A stretch of 42,230 nt of DNA from Desulfotomaculum copahuensis (GTDB lineage Bacteria; Bacillota; Desulfotomaculia; Desulfotomaculales; Desulfovirgulaceae), in contig NZ_LYVF01000183.1 of assembly GCF_001655685.1 (NCBI RefSeq), positions 1 to 42,230 on the forward strand, in the 5' to 3' direction. The position numbers and the translations under genes are program-made. Positions 1-7,134 of this stretch are shown here, in pieces. Position 1 is the first letter of the stretch. Each line of letters begins with the position of its first letter. A model generated the notes under the pieces. The model did no database searches, was not told the DNA's origin, and saw nothing but the letters and a program-made list of their open reading frames with translations.

Positions 1-2
1 AG

Positions 3-203
3 TCAACTGCTAACTAGACCCTCTCCAAGGACGAAAGCCGTGTCCCCCAATGTAAGAGAGTTCCCTTCGATTGCGGTAGAAGCATGCGTCCAAAGGTCGC
101 GGATCTGGGCTATTAGGTTATTGCGAATGTCGTTATCCAGGCCGTCCAGGAAACTCACCTTTGTCGCCTCCTTCCCAAAATATTGTAAAACAAGCTGCGG
201 CAA
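3..203 (-). pseudogene. Fic-family protein, N-terminal fragment
   Basis: The 66-residue reading frame contains a Fic-type N-terminal segment: LWTHASTAIEGNSLTL followed by a D-T-x-F-V-L-x-E-G stretch. This matches the helix that carries the (S/T)xxxE(G/N) autoinhibitory motif in Fic AMP-transferases. The frame hits TGA at positions 3-5, before the linker and the HPFxxGNG catalytic core, which would lie to the left of the window. Either the gene is broken here by a nonsense change or small indel, or it continues in another frame outside the window. The start ATG at 203 is preceded on the minus strand by a purine-rich AAGGAGG-like stretch only weakly. Family assignment is fairly sure; the truncation is seen, its cause is inferred. 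Confidence 0.5.
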
Positions 204-256
204 ATATCAATTCTTATTCCACAGAAAGACGGCCATGCCTGGCGGTCGCCGTTTGC

Positions 257-272
257 ATACCTGGCCAGGTAT
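257..272. repeat. 16-bp perfect palindrome between fic fragment and recombinase
   Basis: ATACCTGGCCAGGTAT is a perfect dyad in the gap between the divergent Fic fragment and the recombinase gene. It could be an operator for the recombinase or part of an attachment site. No binding protein can be named from sequence alone. The rest of the gap 204-410 shows no convincing gene. Confidence 0.4.
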
Positions 273-410
273 AACCGGACCCAGTATGGCGTGAGCAGTG
301 AGATCCGAATCAAAAAAAGGAATAAAGACTCCAACGTAGAATTAACATATCGCAAGAGCACCGGAGCGCCATTGAGCGCCAGAGAGCCATACATATACTT
401 TCGAGGCCCA

Positions 411-447
411 AGAGGCCCCTGTTAACCCAGGGGTCTCTATTTTTTTT
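411..447 (+). terminator. Intrinsic terminator / attenuator in recombinase leader
   Basis: An 11-bp stem (411-421 with 428-438, one G-U pair) with a 6-nt loop is followed directly by an A and eight T residues. It ends only a few bases before the AGGAG ribosome binding site of the recombinase at 461. Its position, upstream of the gene on the same strand, suggests either insulation from read-through or attenuation of recombinase expression. Confidence 0.75.
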
Positions 448-460
448 AGGAGATGAGTAC

Positions 461-2146
461 ATGGCCAGAACGTTAAAGAAGATCGCACCATTACAGGAAC
501 CGGCAATTGTTTGCGGTGGGTATGTACGCAGTTCCCGGGTGGAACGGGACGAAGAAAAAGTCAGCCCCGAAATGCAGGAAAAAGAATTTACCCGTTACGC
601 CGAGCATAAAGGGTGGATCCTCCCGCCAGAGCACATAAAGTACGACCTGAACAAGTCAGCGTTCCGTATCCACTATAGCAGGCGCAAAGGGCTGATGGAA
701 CTTCTTGAAATGGCTCAACGGGGAAAAATTAAAAAACTCCTTGTTTATAAGTTTTCCCGTTTTGGCCGGAAGTACTTTCAAGAGTTGGTGGATAAGTTTG
801 AAGAAGCCGGCTGTGATGTGGTATCGGTCCGGGAGGATATTGACATCTCTACACCGGCCGGGCGGATGTTTCGAAACATGATTGGAGTAATCAATCAGTT
901 TTACAGCGAGGATACCAGTGAGTGGATAACAGATAGTCAGGAAACAAATATATTAAATGGACGATTTAATGGCGGTCGTGAATTTTATGGAGCGGTTTGG
1001 AACCCGGAACAAAAAGTATTTGAGAAAGATCCCGTGAATGCCCGGGTAGTTCTGACTTTATTTAAAAAGCGGGTTGATGGTTACGGACGGGAATTACTGG
1101 TTAAGATGCTTCATAATTCCCCGGAAGTGTTCGGTTGTTTCAGTTCGGTGCCATCTCCGGCGGGCGGTGAATGGTGGGACGGCACATCAGTGGCCTACCT
1201 TTTGTCAAATGTTAAATACATTGGGTTGCTGCAACGAGGCGGGTTATATTACGGCGGTGAAAGAATAAATTGCCCTGTCATCCTGGACGGAACAGAGTAC
1301 AGTAACTGGGAAGATTATCTGATTAGAAAACATGAGTTATCGCCAGAAGATGCCCGGGCGCAAGTGGAGGGAGCACTTAAACGTGATTACTGGGCAATAC
1401 CCTCCCCGATTGTTCCGTTGTCATTGTGGAACCAGGCACAGCGTGTCATACTGGCGGACAAAGCCCGGCACAGCCGGGTTAAAAGCAGTCCCCATTTACT
1501 TTCCGGCTTAATTTGCGACGCTCGTAACGGTGCGCCCTATCAGGTTAAGACGCAAGACCAAGATCATCCGCCCCGGTACATTAACAAAATCCGCAAATTG
1601 CGTGGCCCAACAGCATGTAACTCAAAGATGCTGGATGGGGGAAGTGTAGAAAAACGCATTGTTACAGAGGTTCTTACCCTTGCCCAGGACGATGATTTCT
1701 GGGGTGAAATAAGATCGCAATATCTGGCCCTGTCCAGGGAGGCTGCTCCAACGCTGGACAGAAAACGCATGGAAAAGGAAATAAAAACCCTCGAACAGGC
1801 ATTGCACCAACTGGAGGACGACCGCTACCGGAAGCAGGTAATCAGCGCTGAACAATTCGCCCGTCTGAATAAGCAGTACCTTGCCGATCTAGAGGAATTG
1901 AAGAGAAAATTGATTACTATGGATACTCCGGAGGTGGAGGTTTTAGCCAACATTGATACCTTCCAGGCAACTATACAAAACCTGGCCGAAGCGTGGCAGG
2001 AGTTGGACTTGGTTGAAAGCCGGGCCGCCCTCCGGGCTGTGATAAAAAAGATCCTCGTGCACGAGGATCACTTAACATTGGATGGCAATTTTTTTACCCG
2101 GGAGATTTATCCCATTTACTCTACCGACCACGTAATGTTCTTTTAA
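461..2146 (+). CDS. Large serine recombinase (site-specific integrase/resolvase family)
   Basis: This 561-residue protein has the N-terminal resolvase domain of large serine recombinases. Y-V-R-S-S (residues 21-25) supplies the likely nucleophile Ser25, followed by S-P-E-M-Q; a K-F-S-R-F-G-R motif replaces the usual K-x-D-R-x-x-R; and S-T-P-A-G-R-M-F-R leads into helix E. A recombinase domain follows at about 180-340, and a charged coiled-coil at about 440-490. The zinc-ribbon region (about 350-400) keeps LLSGLIC and a later T-A-C but lacks the usual paired CxxC, so metal binding may be lost. The ATG is preceded by AGGAG at good spacing. The stop lies 8 bp from the CCA end of an intact tRNA-Pro gene, a classic setting for an integrated element. 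It should cut and rejoin att sites; the substrate is unknown. Confidence 0.88.
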   Translation: MARTLKKIAPLQEPAIVCGGYVRSSRVERDEEKVSPEMQEKEFTRYAEHKGWILPPEHIKYDLNKSAFRIHYSRRKGLMELLEMAQRGKIKKLLVYKFSRFGRKYFQELVDKFEEAGCDVVSVREDIDISTPAGRMFRNMIGVINQFYSEDTSEWITDSQETNILNGRFNGGREFYGAVWNPEQKVFEKDPVNARVVLTLFKKRVDGYGRELLVKMLHNSPEVFGCFSSVPSPAGGEWWDGTSVAYLLSNVKYIGLLQRGGLYYGGERINCPVILDGTEYSNWEDYLIRKHELSPEDARAQVEGALKRDYWAIPSPIVPLSLWNQAQRVILADKARHSRVKSSPHLLSGLICDARNGAPYQVKTQDQDHPPRYINKIRKLRGPTACNSKMLDGGSVEKRIVTEVLTLAQDDDFWGEIRSQYLALSREAAPTLDRKRMEKEIKTLEQALHQLEDDRYRKQVISAEQFARLNKQYLADLEELKRKLITMDTPEVEVLANIDTFQATIQNLAEAWQELDLVESRAALRAVIKKILVHEDHLTLDGNFFTREIYPIYSTDHVMFF

Positions 2147-2154
2147 AAATAAAA

Positions 2155-2231
2155 TGGTCGGGGCAACACGACTTGAACGTGCGACCTCACGGTCCCGAAC
2201 CGTGCGCTCTACCAAACTGAGCTATGCCCCG
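2155..2231 (-). tRNA. tRNA-Pro (anticodon CGG)
   Basis: The 77-nt minus-strand sequence folds as a complete cloverleaf. The acceptor pairs CGGGGCA with TGCCCCG, then discriminator A and an encoded CCA. The D arm is GCTC/GAGC, the anticodon stem CACGG/CCGTG carries loop TTCGGGA (anticodon CGG, reads CCG), and the T arm is GCACG-TTCAAGT-CGTGT. It lies downstream of the degenerate second copy and probably shares its promoter. Confidence 0.95.
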
Positions 2232-2263
2232 ACATTGATCCAAACATTTTTTTATTGAGCTTA

Positions 2264-2341
2264 CGGGTATTATGCGTGGATTCGCACCTGCGACCTCACG
2301 GTCCCGAACCGTGCGCTCTAGCCAAACTGAGCTACATCCCG
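2264..2341 (-). pseudogene. Degenerate tRNA-Pro(CGG) copy
   Basis: The 5' half is a good tRNA-Pro: acceptor strand CGGGATG, D arm, and an anticodon arm identical to the neighbouring intact copy (2180-2224 versus 2289-2334, one inserted base). The 3' half fails. The T stem GCAGG faces CCACG, and the acceptor 3' strand reads CAT-AATA-CCCG instead of CATCCCG, with no CCA. This looks like a copy damaged by recombination or insertion. It lies between the promoter and the intact tRNA gene. A functional tRNA after processing seems unlikely. Confidence 0.75.
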
Positions 2342-2353
2342 GCTGCAACAAGT

Positions 2354-2382
2354 ATTATCCTACAATTGCGGTGAAAAGTCAA
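2354..2382 (-). promoter_or_regulatory. Sigma-A promoter of the tRNA-Pro pair
   Basis: On the minus strand, TTGACT (2377-2382), a 17-bp spacer and GATAAT (2354-2359) lie about 13 bp before the first tRNA copy. Both hexamers are one mismatch from consensus. Confidence 0.8.
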
Positions 2383-2602
2383 GAACATAATTATGTGTGT
2401 GCCGGCGGACTTGATGTTATCACCCTGTAAGCGGGATGCGGCGAAGCGCGCGAGGCCCCCTTCTGCTGCCGGGGTGCTCCGCGGGCGGCCTTCCCTGCAC
2501 GCATCCGCCCGGCTTTCCGGAATACTGCACGCAGGCTTTGAAGGATACAGCATACATATATGCGCCGGGGCGGAACCCTGCTTTTACGGCCGGACGCGCT
2601 GC

Positions 2603-2965
2603 TCAGCCCCGGCCTCCTTTTTTGAACAGCGTGCGCATCAAGTATTCGTGAAAATACCACTCGCCGGTGGCGATAGTGGCGGCCACCAGCACCGTGCCCA
2701 GGGGGGCGGGTACCTGTCCGTGCAGAAAGGAGGATGCCTCCCATGTAATCAGCACGGTGGCCAGTGCGTCCACACTGATTGCCGCCCAGGTGCCGTTTCT
2801 GGGCAGGACCAGCAGATCGGCCAGCACATAAACAACGGGTACGGAAATAACGGCGGTGACAACTGCCTCGGCCAGGCTCATTTTGCTGAACGCAGGCAGT
2901 AAAATACCCATTACCGGGGCGAAGAGCAGGAATTTGGTCACTAGCGGATTGAAATGTTTTTTCAC
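2603..2965 (-). CDS. DUF2512-like small membrane protein
   Basis: The 120-residue protein is mostly hydrophobic, with about four membrane segments (residues about 11-27, 33-50, 60-78 and 85-103), then a short basic tail ending KKGGRG. Length and layout resemble DUF2512 (YndM-like) proteins of spore-forming Firmicutes, whose function is unknown. The likely start is GTG at 2965, with GGAAGG upstream, two bases after the stop of the DUF3786 gene, which suggests translational coupling. The longer frame upstream overlaps that gene and is less likely. From 2342 to 2602 there is only the tRNA promoter and no supported gene. Confidence 0.6.
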   Translation of the reverse strand: MKKHFNPLVTKFLLFAPVMGILLPAFSKMSLAEAVVTAVISVPVVYVLADLLVLPRNGTWAAISVDALATVLITWEASSFLHGQVPAPLGTVLVAATIATGEWYFHEYLMRTLFKKGGRG

Positions 2966-2967
2966 CG

Positions 2968-3624
2968 TCAGCCTTCCTTTCGCTGTTCTTTGCCCAGCCA
3001 GTTGACCGCTCCGGTGACGGCCGGGTTTAAACAGGTCCGGAGTTTGGTGGCCAGTTCCACTCCCAGTACCCACAGCGAAGCCGTACTAAGATGGGTGGGC
3101 GAAACTGCATCGAAAAGGATGTTCGCGCGGGCAGGAAATTCTTCGTCCTGTACCCATAAAACAGCGGCCAGGGGCAGCCGGGGAAAGGCCATAAAGCGTG
3201 CCGCCGCATCTCCCATGGGCAGCGGTTCGCCGTCAAGCGTTGTGGCCGCCCGTAAAAATTGATCGGGGAGGGAGGAAAAAGCGGCCGCCAGCGGATTGAG
3301 CGCGTCTACATGAAATGGTCCGTGGTGGTGGGCGCCTTCGGGCAATTCCAGGAAGGACAGCCAGCGGTTGCGCGGCGGCAGGCCGCTGGCCGAGCACAGG
3401 TATTGCATAATCAGGGTGCGGTCGTTATAAGGAATTTCTTCGCCATGTCCGGGCAGGCTCACCCGCCCCTGGCAGTCTATTTCATACCAGGCGCCGAAAT
3501 ACTTGAGCCGGTAGGTTTTCCGCTTCTCATCGTATGCGGCGCCGGAGCGCATGACCACGTCTTCCGGTTCCAGTGCCGCCAGTTGCCGGGCCGCTTCACC
3601 GCAGGCGTTGATTATATTGCACAA
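2968..3624 (-). CDS. DUF3786 domain protein
   Basis: The 218-residue soluble protein has features of DUF3786: an acidic N-terminal part with the RLKYFGAWYEID segment, then DRTLIMQYLCSASG, then F-x-S-L-P. DUF3786 proteins are common in strict anaerobes, and their role is not established. I chose TTG at 3624 because a GGGGG-rich Shine-Dalgarno stretch precedes it and the family alignment begins there; the open frame extends upstream to 3798 but reads as low-complexity basic residues. It is coupled to the downstream membrane protein. The gap 3625-3839 holds no supported gene. Confidence 0.6.
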   Translation of the reverse strand: MCNIINACGEAARQLAALEPEDVVMRSGAAYDEKRKTYRLKYFGAWYEIDCQGRVSLPGHGEEIPYNDRTLIMQYLCSASGLPPRNRWLSFLELPEGAHHHGPFHVDALNPLAAAFSSLPDQFLRAATTLDGEPLPMGDAAARFMAFPRLPLAAVLWVQDEEFPARANILFDAVSPTHLSTASLWVLGVELATKLRTCLNPAVTGAVNWLGKEQRKEG

Positions 3625-3839
3625 CCTGTTTTCCCCCTTATCAGTTGATGAGCCGGCCGTTACCCGCTTGACGGTATATGACCGGACGGAGCCGGTTCCG
3701 GGCCGTTTTCGCCGGACGGACAGCCTGCCCGGCAGAAACGGATGACAGGCTCGCCCCGGCCGGGCTGTTGCGGTCATTTTGGGGATAGCACCAGCCACGG
3801 AAATGCCGTGCAGTTTCAGTTATGATGCCGCTTCCCCGG

Positions 3840-4271
3840 TCAATGGTTGATCAAGTATAAAACCGCTGCAGTGACAACCACCACCAGAAACAATACCATG
3901 GACAGTCCGCCGAAGCTGGTCATTGCTTTCAGCCGGACACCCTCGCTTTCCGCCCTTTCCCGCAAACGGCGGTACACTTCCAGCCGGCCGGCCACGTCCA
4001 TGACCAGGCTGTCGGCCAGATCCGGCTCGCCGCCTTTCTCCAGCAGGCTGCCGGCGGTAATTTCCCGCCAGCCGGCGCGTTCCGTTTCATTGAGCAAAGC
4101 ATACTCGCCCTGTAAAAACAGCTTGAATTCCCGGCAGCGGGGCTTTATTTTTTCAAAATACAGGCGCCGTTCCAGCCGGGACAACTGCCGGGTGGTCTTG
4201 CCCAACAATTTTGATTCCTCCGCCGGAAGTTGAAATTTTTCCGTCAATATGGCTGCAAAGCGGGTGGACAC
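3840..4271 (-). CDS. Unknown protein with C-terminal membrane anchor
   Basis: I do not recognise this 143-residue protein. It has a long charged helical region rich in Arg/Glu (for example SRLERRLYFEKIKPRCREFKL) and a single C-terminal hydrophobic helix (about 118-140) ending LYLINH. That suggests a tail-anchored protein facing the cytoplasm. GTG at 4271 is chosen because AAAGGGGG precedes it by about 7 bases. It is transcribed divergently from the P-loop/Asp23 gene at 4490. Confidence 0.55.
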   Translation of the reverse strand: MSTRFAAILTEKFQLPAEESKLLGKTTRQLSRLERRLYFEKIKPRCREFKLFLQGEYALLNETERAGWREITAGSLLEKGGEPDLADSLVMDVAGRLEVYRRLRERAESEGVRLKAMTSFGGLSMVLFLVVVVTAAVLYLINH

Positions 4272-4376
4272 AATACTGCCCCCTTTCTTTGCCCGGATGG
4301 GAAAAAATAATTCCACAATGCCATAATTTCGCCGCTTTCCAGGCAAAATCCTTTTTTGGCATGGGGCGCGGGCGGT

Positions 4377-4388
4377 AATAATATTATT
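4377..4388. repeat. AT-rich 12-bp palindrome in divergent intergenic region
   Basis: AATAATATTATT is a perfect dyad midway between the divergent genes starting at 4271 and 4490. It may be an operator or only promoter-like AT-rich sequence. Confidence 0.25.
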
Positions 4389-4489
4389 GTACCAGATTCT
4401 GGCCATTTTATATGGATTGTCCAGCCCGGAAAACAGGAAACCCGGACCGCGGCGGCGAATATACTGGGTTATGATTTGGAGGGAGTACG

Positions 4490-5338
4490 GTGGAAGTTTT
4501 GGCTCTGGTCGGTCCGAGCGGCACCGGCAAAAGTTTCCGGGCGATTAATACGGCGCACGAGTATCAGGCCGAAGTAATTATTGACGACGGTTTGCTGATT
4601 AACGGCAACCGCATTCTGGCCGGCCAGTCCGCCAAGCGGCAGCCCACCCGCATCGGGGCGATCAAAACCGCCCTCTTTATGGAGCCGGGGCATGTGCAGC
4701 AGGCGCGGGACGCGCTGGCCGCCTTGAAGCCGGAGCGGGTGCTGGTGCTGGCCACTTCCCATGAGATGGCCGAAAAAATCACCGGGCGGCTTGGTTTGCC
4801 GCCGGTGAAAAAATATATTGCCATCGAAGAACTGGCTTCCCCCCGGGAAATACGCAAGGCCCGGATCATGCGCACCCAGTACAGCAAACACGTTATTCCG
4901 GCCCCAACGGTGGAGGTCAAGAAAAGCTTTCCGGACACGATCATCGATCCCTTGCAGGTGTTCATGCGCCGCAAGGAACCCCAGGGGGCGCGCGGCTGGC
5001 TGGAGCAATCGGTGGTCCGTCCGACCTTTACTTATTACGGAAAAATATCTATCGCCCAAGGCGCCCTGGCAGCCATTGCGGCCCGGGCGGCAAAAGAAGT
5101 GCCCGGGGTGAAAGACGCCGGGCGGATCAACATTCTGCGCCGCAACGACGGGGTGGTCATCGATTTAAGTTTGACCATTTATTACGGGCAGGTTATGTAT
5201 CAGGTCAGTCGTCTGGTGCAGGAGTCGGTGCGCCGGCGGGTCGAGGAAATGACCGGTTTACAGGTGGTGGCGGTGCACATTCTGGTCAAGGACATCAGTT
5301 TGGATCCACGCCGGCAAAACGAAGCCGGTACTGGTTAG
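4490..5338 (+). CDS. P-loop NTPase fused to Asp23/Gls24 domain
   Basis: The 282-residue protein starts with a Walker A loop, GPSGTGKS (residues 8-15), in a short nucleotide-binding domain (about 1-130). The C-terminal part (about 182-275) reads as an Asp23/Gls24 domain: YGKISIAQGALAAIAARAA, EVPGVK, then V-V-I-D-L-S-L-T-I-Y-Y-G and V-x-V-H-I-L-V-K-D-I. Asp23 domains occur in envelope-stress and fatty-acid-related proteins of Firmicutes. The fusion is seen; the role is unknown. GTG at 4490 follows GGAGGG at good spacing. The gene is monocistronic and converges on the LysM hydrolase. Confidence 0.75.
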   Translation: MEVLALVGPSGTGKSFRAINTAHEYQAEVIIDDGLLINGNRILAGQSAKRQPTRIGAIKTALFMEPGHVQQARDALAALKPERVLVLATSHEMAEKITGRLGLPPVKKYIAIEELASPREIRKARIMRTQYSKHVIPAPTVEVKKSFPDTIIDPLQVFMRRKEPQGARGWLEQSVVRPTFTYYGKISIAQGALAAIAARAAKEVPGVKDAGRINILRRNDGVVIDLSLTIYYGQVMYQVSRLVQESVRRRVEEMTGLQVVAVHILVKDISLDPRRQNEAGTG

Positions 5339-5357
5339 TACCGGCTCTATTATTATA
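5323..5357 (+). terminator. Intrinsic terminator of P-loop/Asp23 gene
   Basis: A perfect 10-bp stem (AGCCGGTACT with AGTACCGGCT, loop GGTT) overlaps the stop codon and is followed by a T/A-rich tract. It lies between two convergent genes. Confidence 0.65.
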
Positions 5358-5372
5358 TTGGGACTCTTGCGC

Positions 5373-6062
5373 TCAGACTTTATCGGCAAATACATGGTTG
5401 CCGATGCGGGTGATCACCGGCAGGGTGCGGATCCAGCGGTCGGAAGCGGTTTGGGGATTGTAAAAGAACAGCGCTCCCCCGGTCGGATCCAGGCCCAGCA
5501 ATGCCTGTAATGCCGCATTGATTGCTTTTTCATCCGGTTGCAAATTGATTGAACCGTCCTTTACCGGACTGAACTGGCAGACGTGACCGTTGCTTTGGAA
5601 AATGACCTCCCGGATGGTCTTGGGAAATCCGGGACTGGCCAGACGGTTCAGAATAACCGCCCCCACCGCCACCTGTCCGGTAAAGCTTTCGCCCCGCGCT
5701 TCGGCATGGATCAATCTGGCCAGCAGCATTAAATCCTCCCGGTCAATACCGCCCCGGGACAACGCCGCCGGCACATCCCCGCTGCTCCGGCCCGGAATGA
5801 TTAAAATATCACCGGGCCTGATCAGCGTTGAATGCAGCTTGTTATATTCTAGCAGACTGACCAGGGGGACATTCATCTGACGGGCAATGCCGTCCAGGGT
5901 ATCTCCCGCCGATACGGTATAGCAAATCATGTGCCGGTATGCGGATAATTCCGCATATTGCGCGGGGTTTTTTTCGCCCGCCTCCACCCGGTTTACCGCC
6001 GCCCCGCCCGTCAAAAGCAGGACCGCGGTCAAAAGGCCGGCGAATTTGACCAACTTGTTCAT
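5373..6062 (-). CDS. Secreted LysM - SleB-type cell wall hydrolase
   Basis: The 229-residue protein has a signal peptide (about 1-28: basic start, hydrophobic core, A-E-A cleavage region). One LysM peptidoglycan-binding domain spans about 46-90 (YTVSAGDTLDGIARQ ... IRPGDILIIPG). A Hydrolase_2/SleB domain spans about 107-229 (ARLIHAEARGE, with Glu121 the probable catalytic acid, and VILNRLASPGFP). SleB-family enzymes degrade spore cortex or vegetative peptidoglycan, acting outside the membrane. ATG follows GAAAGGAGG. It runs in the same direction as the cbi operon, 77 bp after cbiC with no clear terminator between, so some read-through is possible. Exact role (germination versus cell wall turnover) is not decided. 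Confidence 0.88.
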   Translation of the reverse strand: MNKLVKFAGLLTAVLLLTGGAAVNRVEAGEKNPAQYAELSAYRHMICYTVSAGDTLDGIARQMNVPLVSLLEYNKLHSTLIRPGDILIIPGRSSGDVPAALSRGGIDREDLMLLARLIHAEARGESFTGQVAVGAVILNRLASPGFPKTIREVIFQSNGHVCQFSPVKDGSINLQPDEKAINAALQALLGLDPTGGALFFYNPQTASDRWIRTLPVITRIGNHVFADKV

Positions 6063-6139
6063 GCTAGCCTCCTTTCTGGCTCGATTAATATTTTTGACCG
6101 GCAGGAGGAGCAGTTATACATAATTTGCGTAATAAAACG

Positions 6140-6760
6140 TCAGGCCATAAGTAACAAGGCATTGATGATTGCTGCGGCAATGGTGCTTCCGCCGCGGGTG
6201 CCGGGCATGGTGATGTAAGGTACGGCACATTCGGTCAACGTTTCTTTGGATTCGGCCGCACCAACAAAACCGACCGGCGTGCCGACCACCAGCGCCGGCC
6301 GGGCTTCGCCCCGGTCAATCAAGTCGCAAAGGGTGAAAAGGGCGGTGGGAGCGTTGCCGATGGCGATAATGCCGCCGGTTGCCGCGGGTGCCCCCCGTTT
6401 CATGGCCAGCATGGCACGGGTTACTCCCTCCGTACGGGAAGCGGCCGCGATTTCCGGATCATTGATTAAACAGCGAGATTCAATGCCGAAAGCCTGTAAG
6501 CGGCTTTTAATCAAACCGGTACGGACCATGTTCACATCGGTGAGAATGGGCCGGCCGGCGCGGATGGCCGCCAGTCCGGCTTCCACCGCCCGGGGGTGAA
6601 AGCGGACCAGAGCGGCGCAGCTCAAATCGCCGGTGGTGTGCACCACCCTTTTGACAATCGCTTTTTCACCCGCAGGCAGGCCGGCCAGTTCCGGCAGGCT
6701 GCACTCGATGATATGCATACTTTTTTGTTCGATCGCCGCGGGGTCCACGACAATGGACAT
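6140..6760 (-). CDS. cbiC: Cobalt-precorrin-8X methylmutase
   Basis: The 206-residue protein matches CbiC/CobH, which moves the C11 methyl to C12 to form cobyrinic acid (cobalt form in the anaerobic route). The conserved catalytic His lies in RVVHTTGD (His41), and D-V-x-M-V-R-x-G, G-x-x-x-I-G-N-A-P-T-A-L and the C-terminal R-G-G-S-x-x-A-A-A-I-x-N-A-L motif are all present. Length is normal. It is the last gene of the cbi operon, starting one base after the cbiX stop. A cytosolic enzyme. Confidence 0.95.
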   Translation of the reverse strand: MSIVVDPAAIEQKSMHIIECSLPELAGLPAGEKAIVKRVVHTTGDLSCAALVRFHPRAVEAGLAAIRAGRPILTDVNMVRTGLIKSRLQAFGIESRCLINDPEIAAASRTEGVTRAMLAMKRGAPAATGGIIAIGNAPTALFTLCDLIDRGEARPALVVGTPVGFVGAAESKETLTECAVPYITMPGTRGGSTIAAAIINALLLMA

Positions 6761-6761
6761 T

Positions 6762-7127
6762 TCAGCTCACCTCCTGGATGCGGTCCATGATGATTTCAGC
6801 CAGTTTGCGGTCGGCGCCGATATTCTTGGCCAGCACGATCTCCATCTCCGGGTACCTGGACTGTTCGGCGGCCAGGACGGCCGGAATATCCCTTTTCATA
6901 TGCATGCCCTGATAGATGAAGATCGGAACCACCACGACCCGCTGCATGCCGCATCTTGCCATGGCGCACAGTACGGTGGGCAGGTCGGGCTGGTTGAATT
7001 GCAGGGAGGCACCTTCCACCAGTTCGTAATTGCCGCTTTGAATAATTTGTTCTTTAATCTGGCGCAGGGTGATTTGTGCTTCCGGCAGGCGGCTGCCGTG
7101 GCTTAACAAAATAATGCCCGTTTTCAT
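6762..7127 (-). CDS. cbiX: Short sirohydrochlorin cobaltochelatase
   Basis: The 121-residue protein is the short, single-domain CbiX that inserts Co2+ into sirohydrochlorin, the committing step of the anaerobic cobalamin route. It keeps the metal-site His10 in LLSHGSR and His76 in YQGMHMKRD. CbiXS is normally about 120-130 residues and works as a homodimer. ATG at 7127 follows GAGGTGAA. It is placed late in the operon although its reaction is early. A nickel chelatase role (CfbA) is less likely given the cbi context. Confidence 0.92.
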   Translation of the reverse strand: MKTGIILLSHGSRLPEAQITLRQIKEQIIQSGNYELVEGASLQFNQPDLPTVLCAMARCGMQRVVVVPIFIYQGMHMKRDIPAVLAAEQSRYPEMEIVLAKNIGADRKLAEIIMDRIQEVS

Positions 7128-7134
7128 TTATTAT

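Noticed and set aside
2264-2341. Second functional tRNA-Pro
   Set aside because: T stem and acceptor do not pair and there is no CCA.
2393-2902. 169-codon plus-strand frame in and beyond the tRNA-DUF2512 gap
   Set aside because: It overlaps the DUF2512 gene on the other strand, has no good ribosome binding site and no recognisable protein features.
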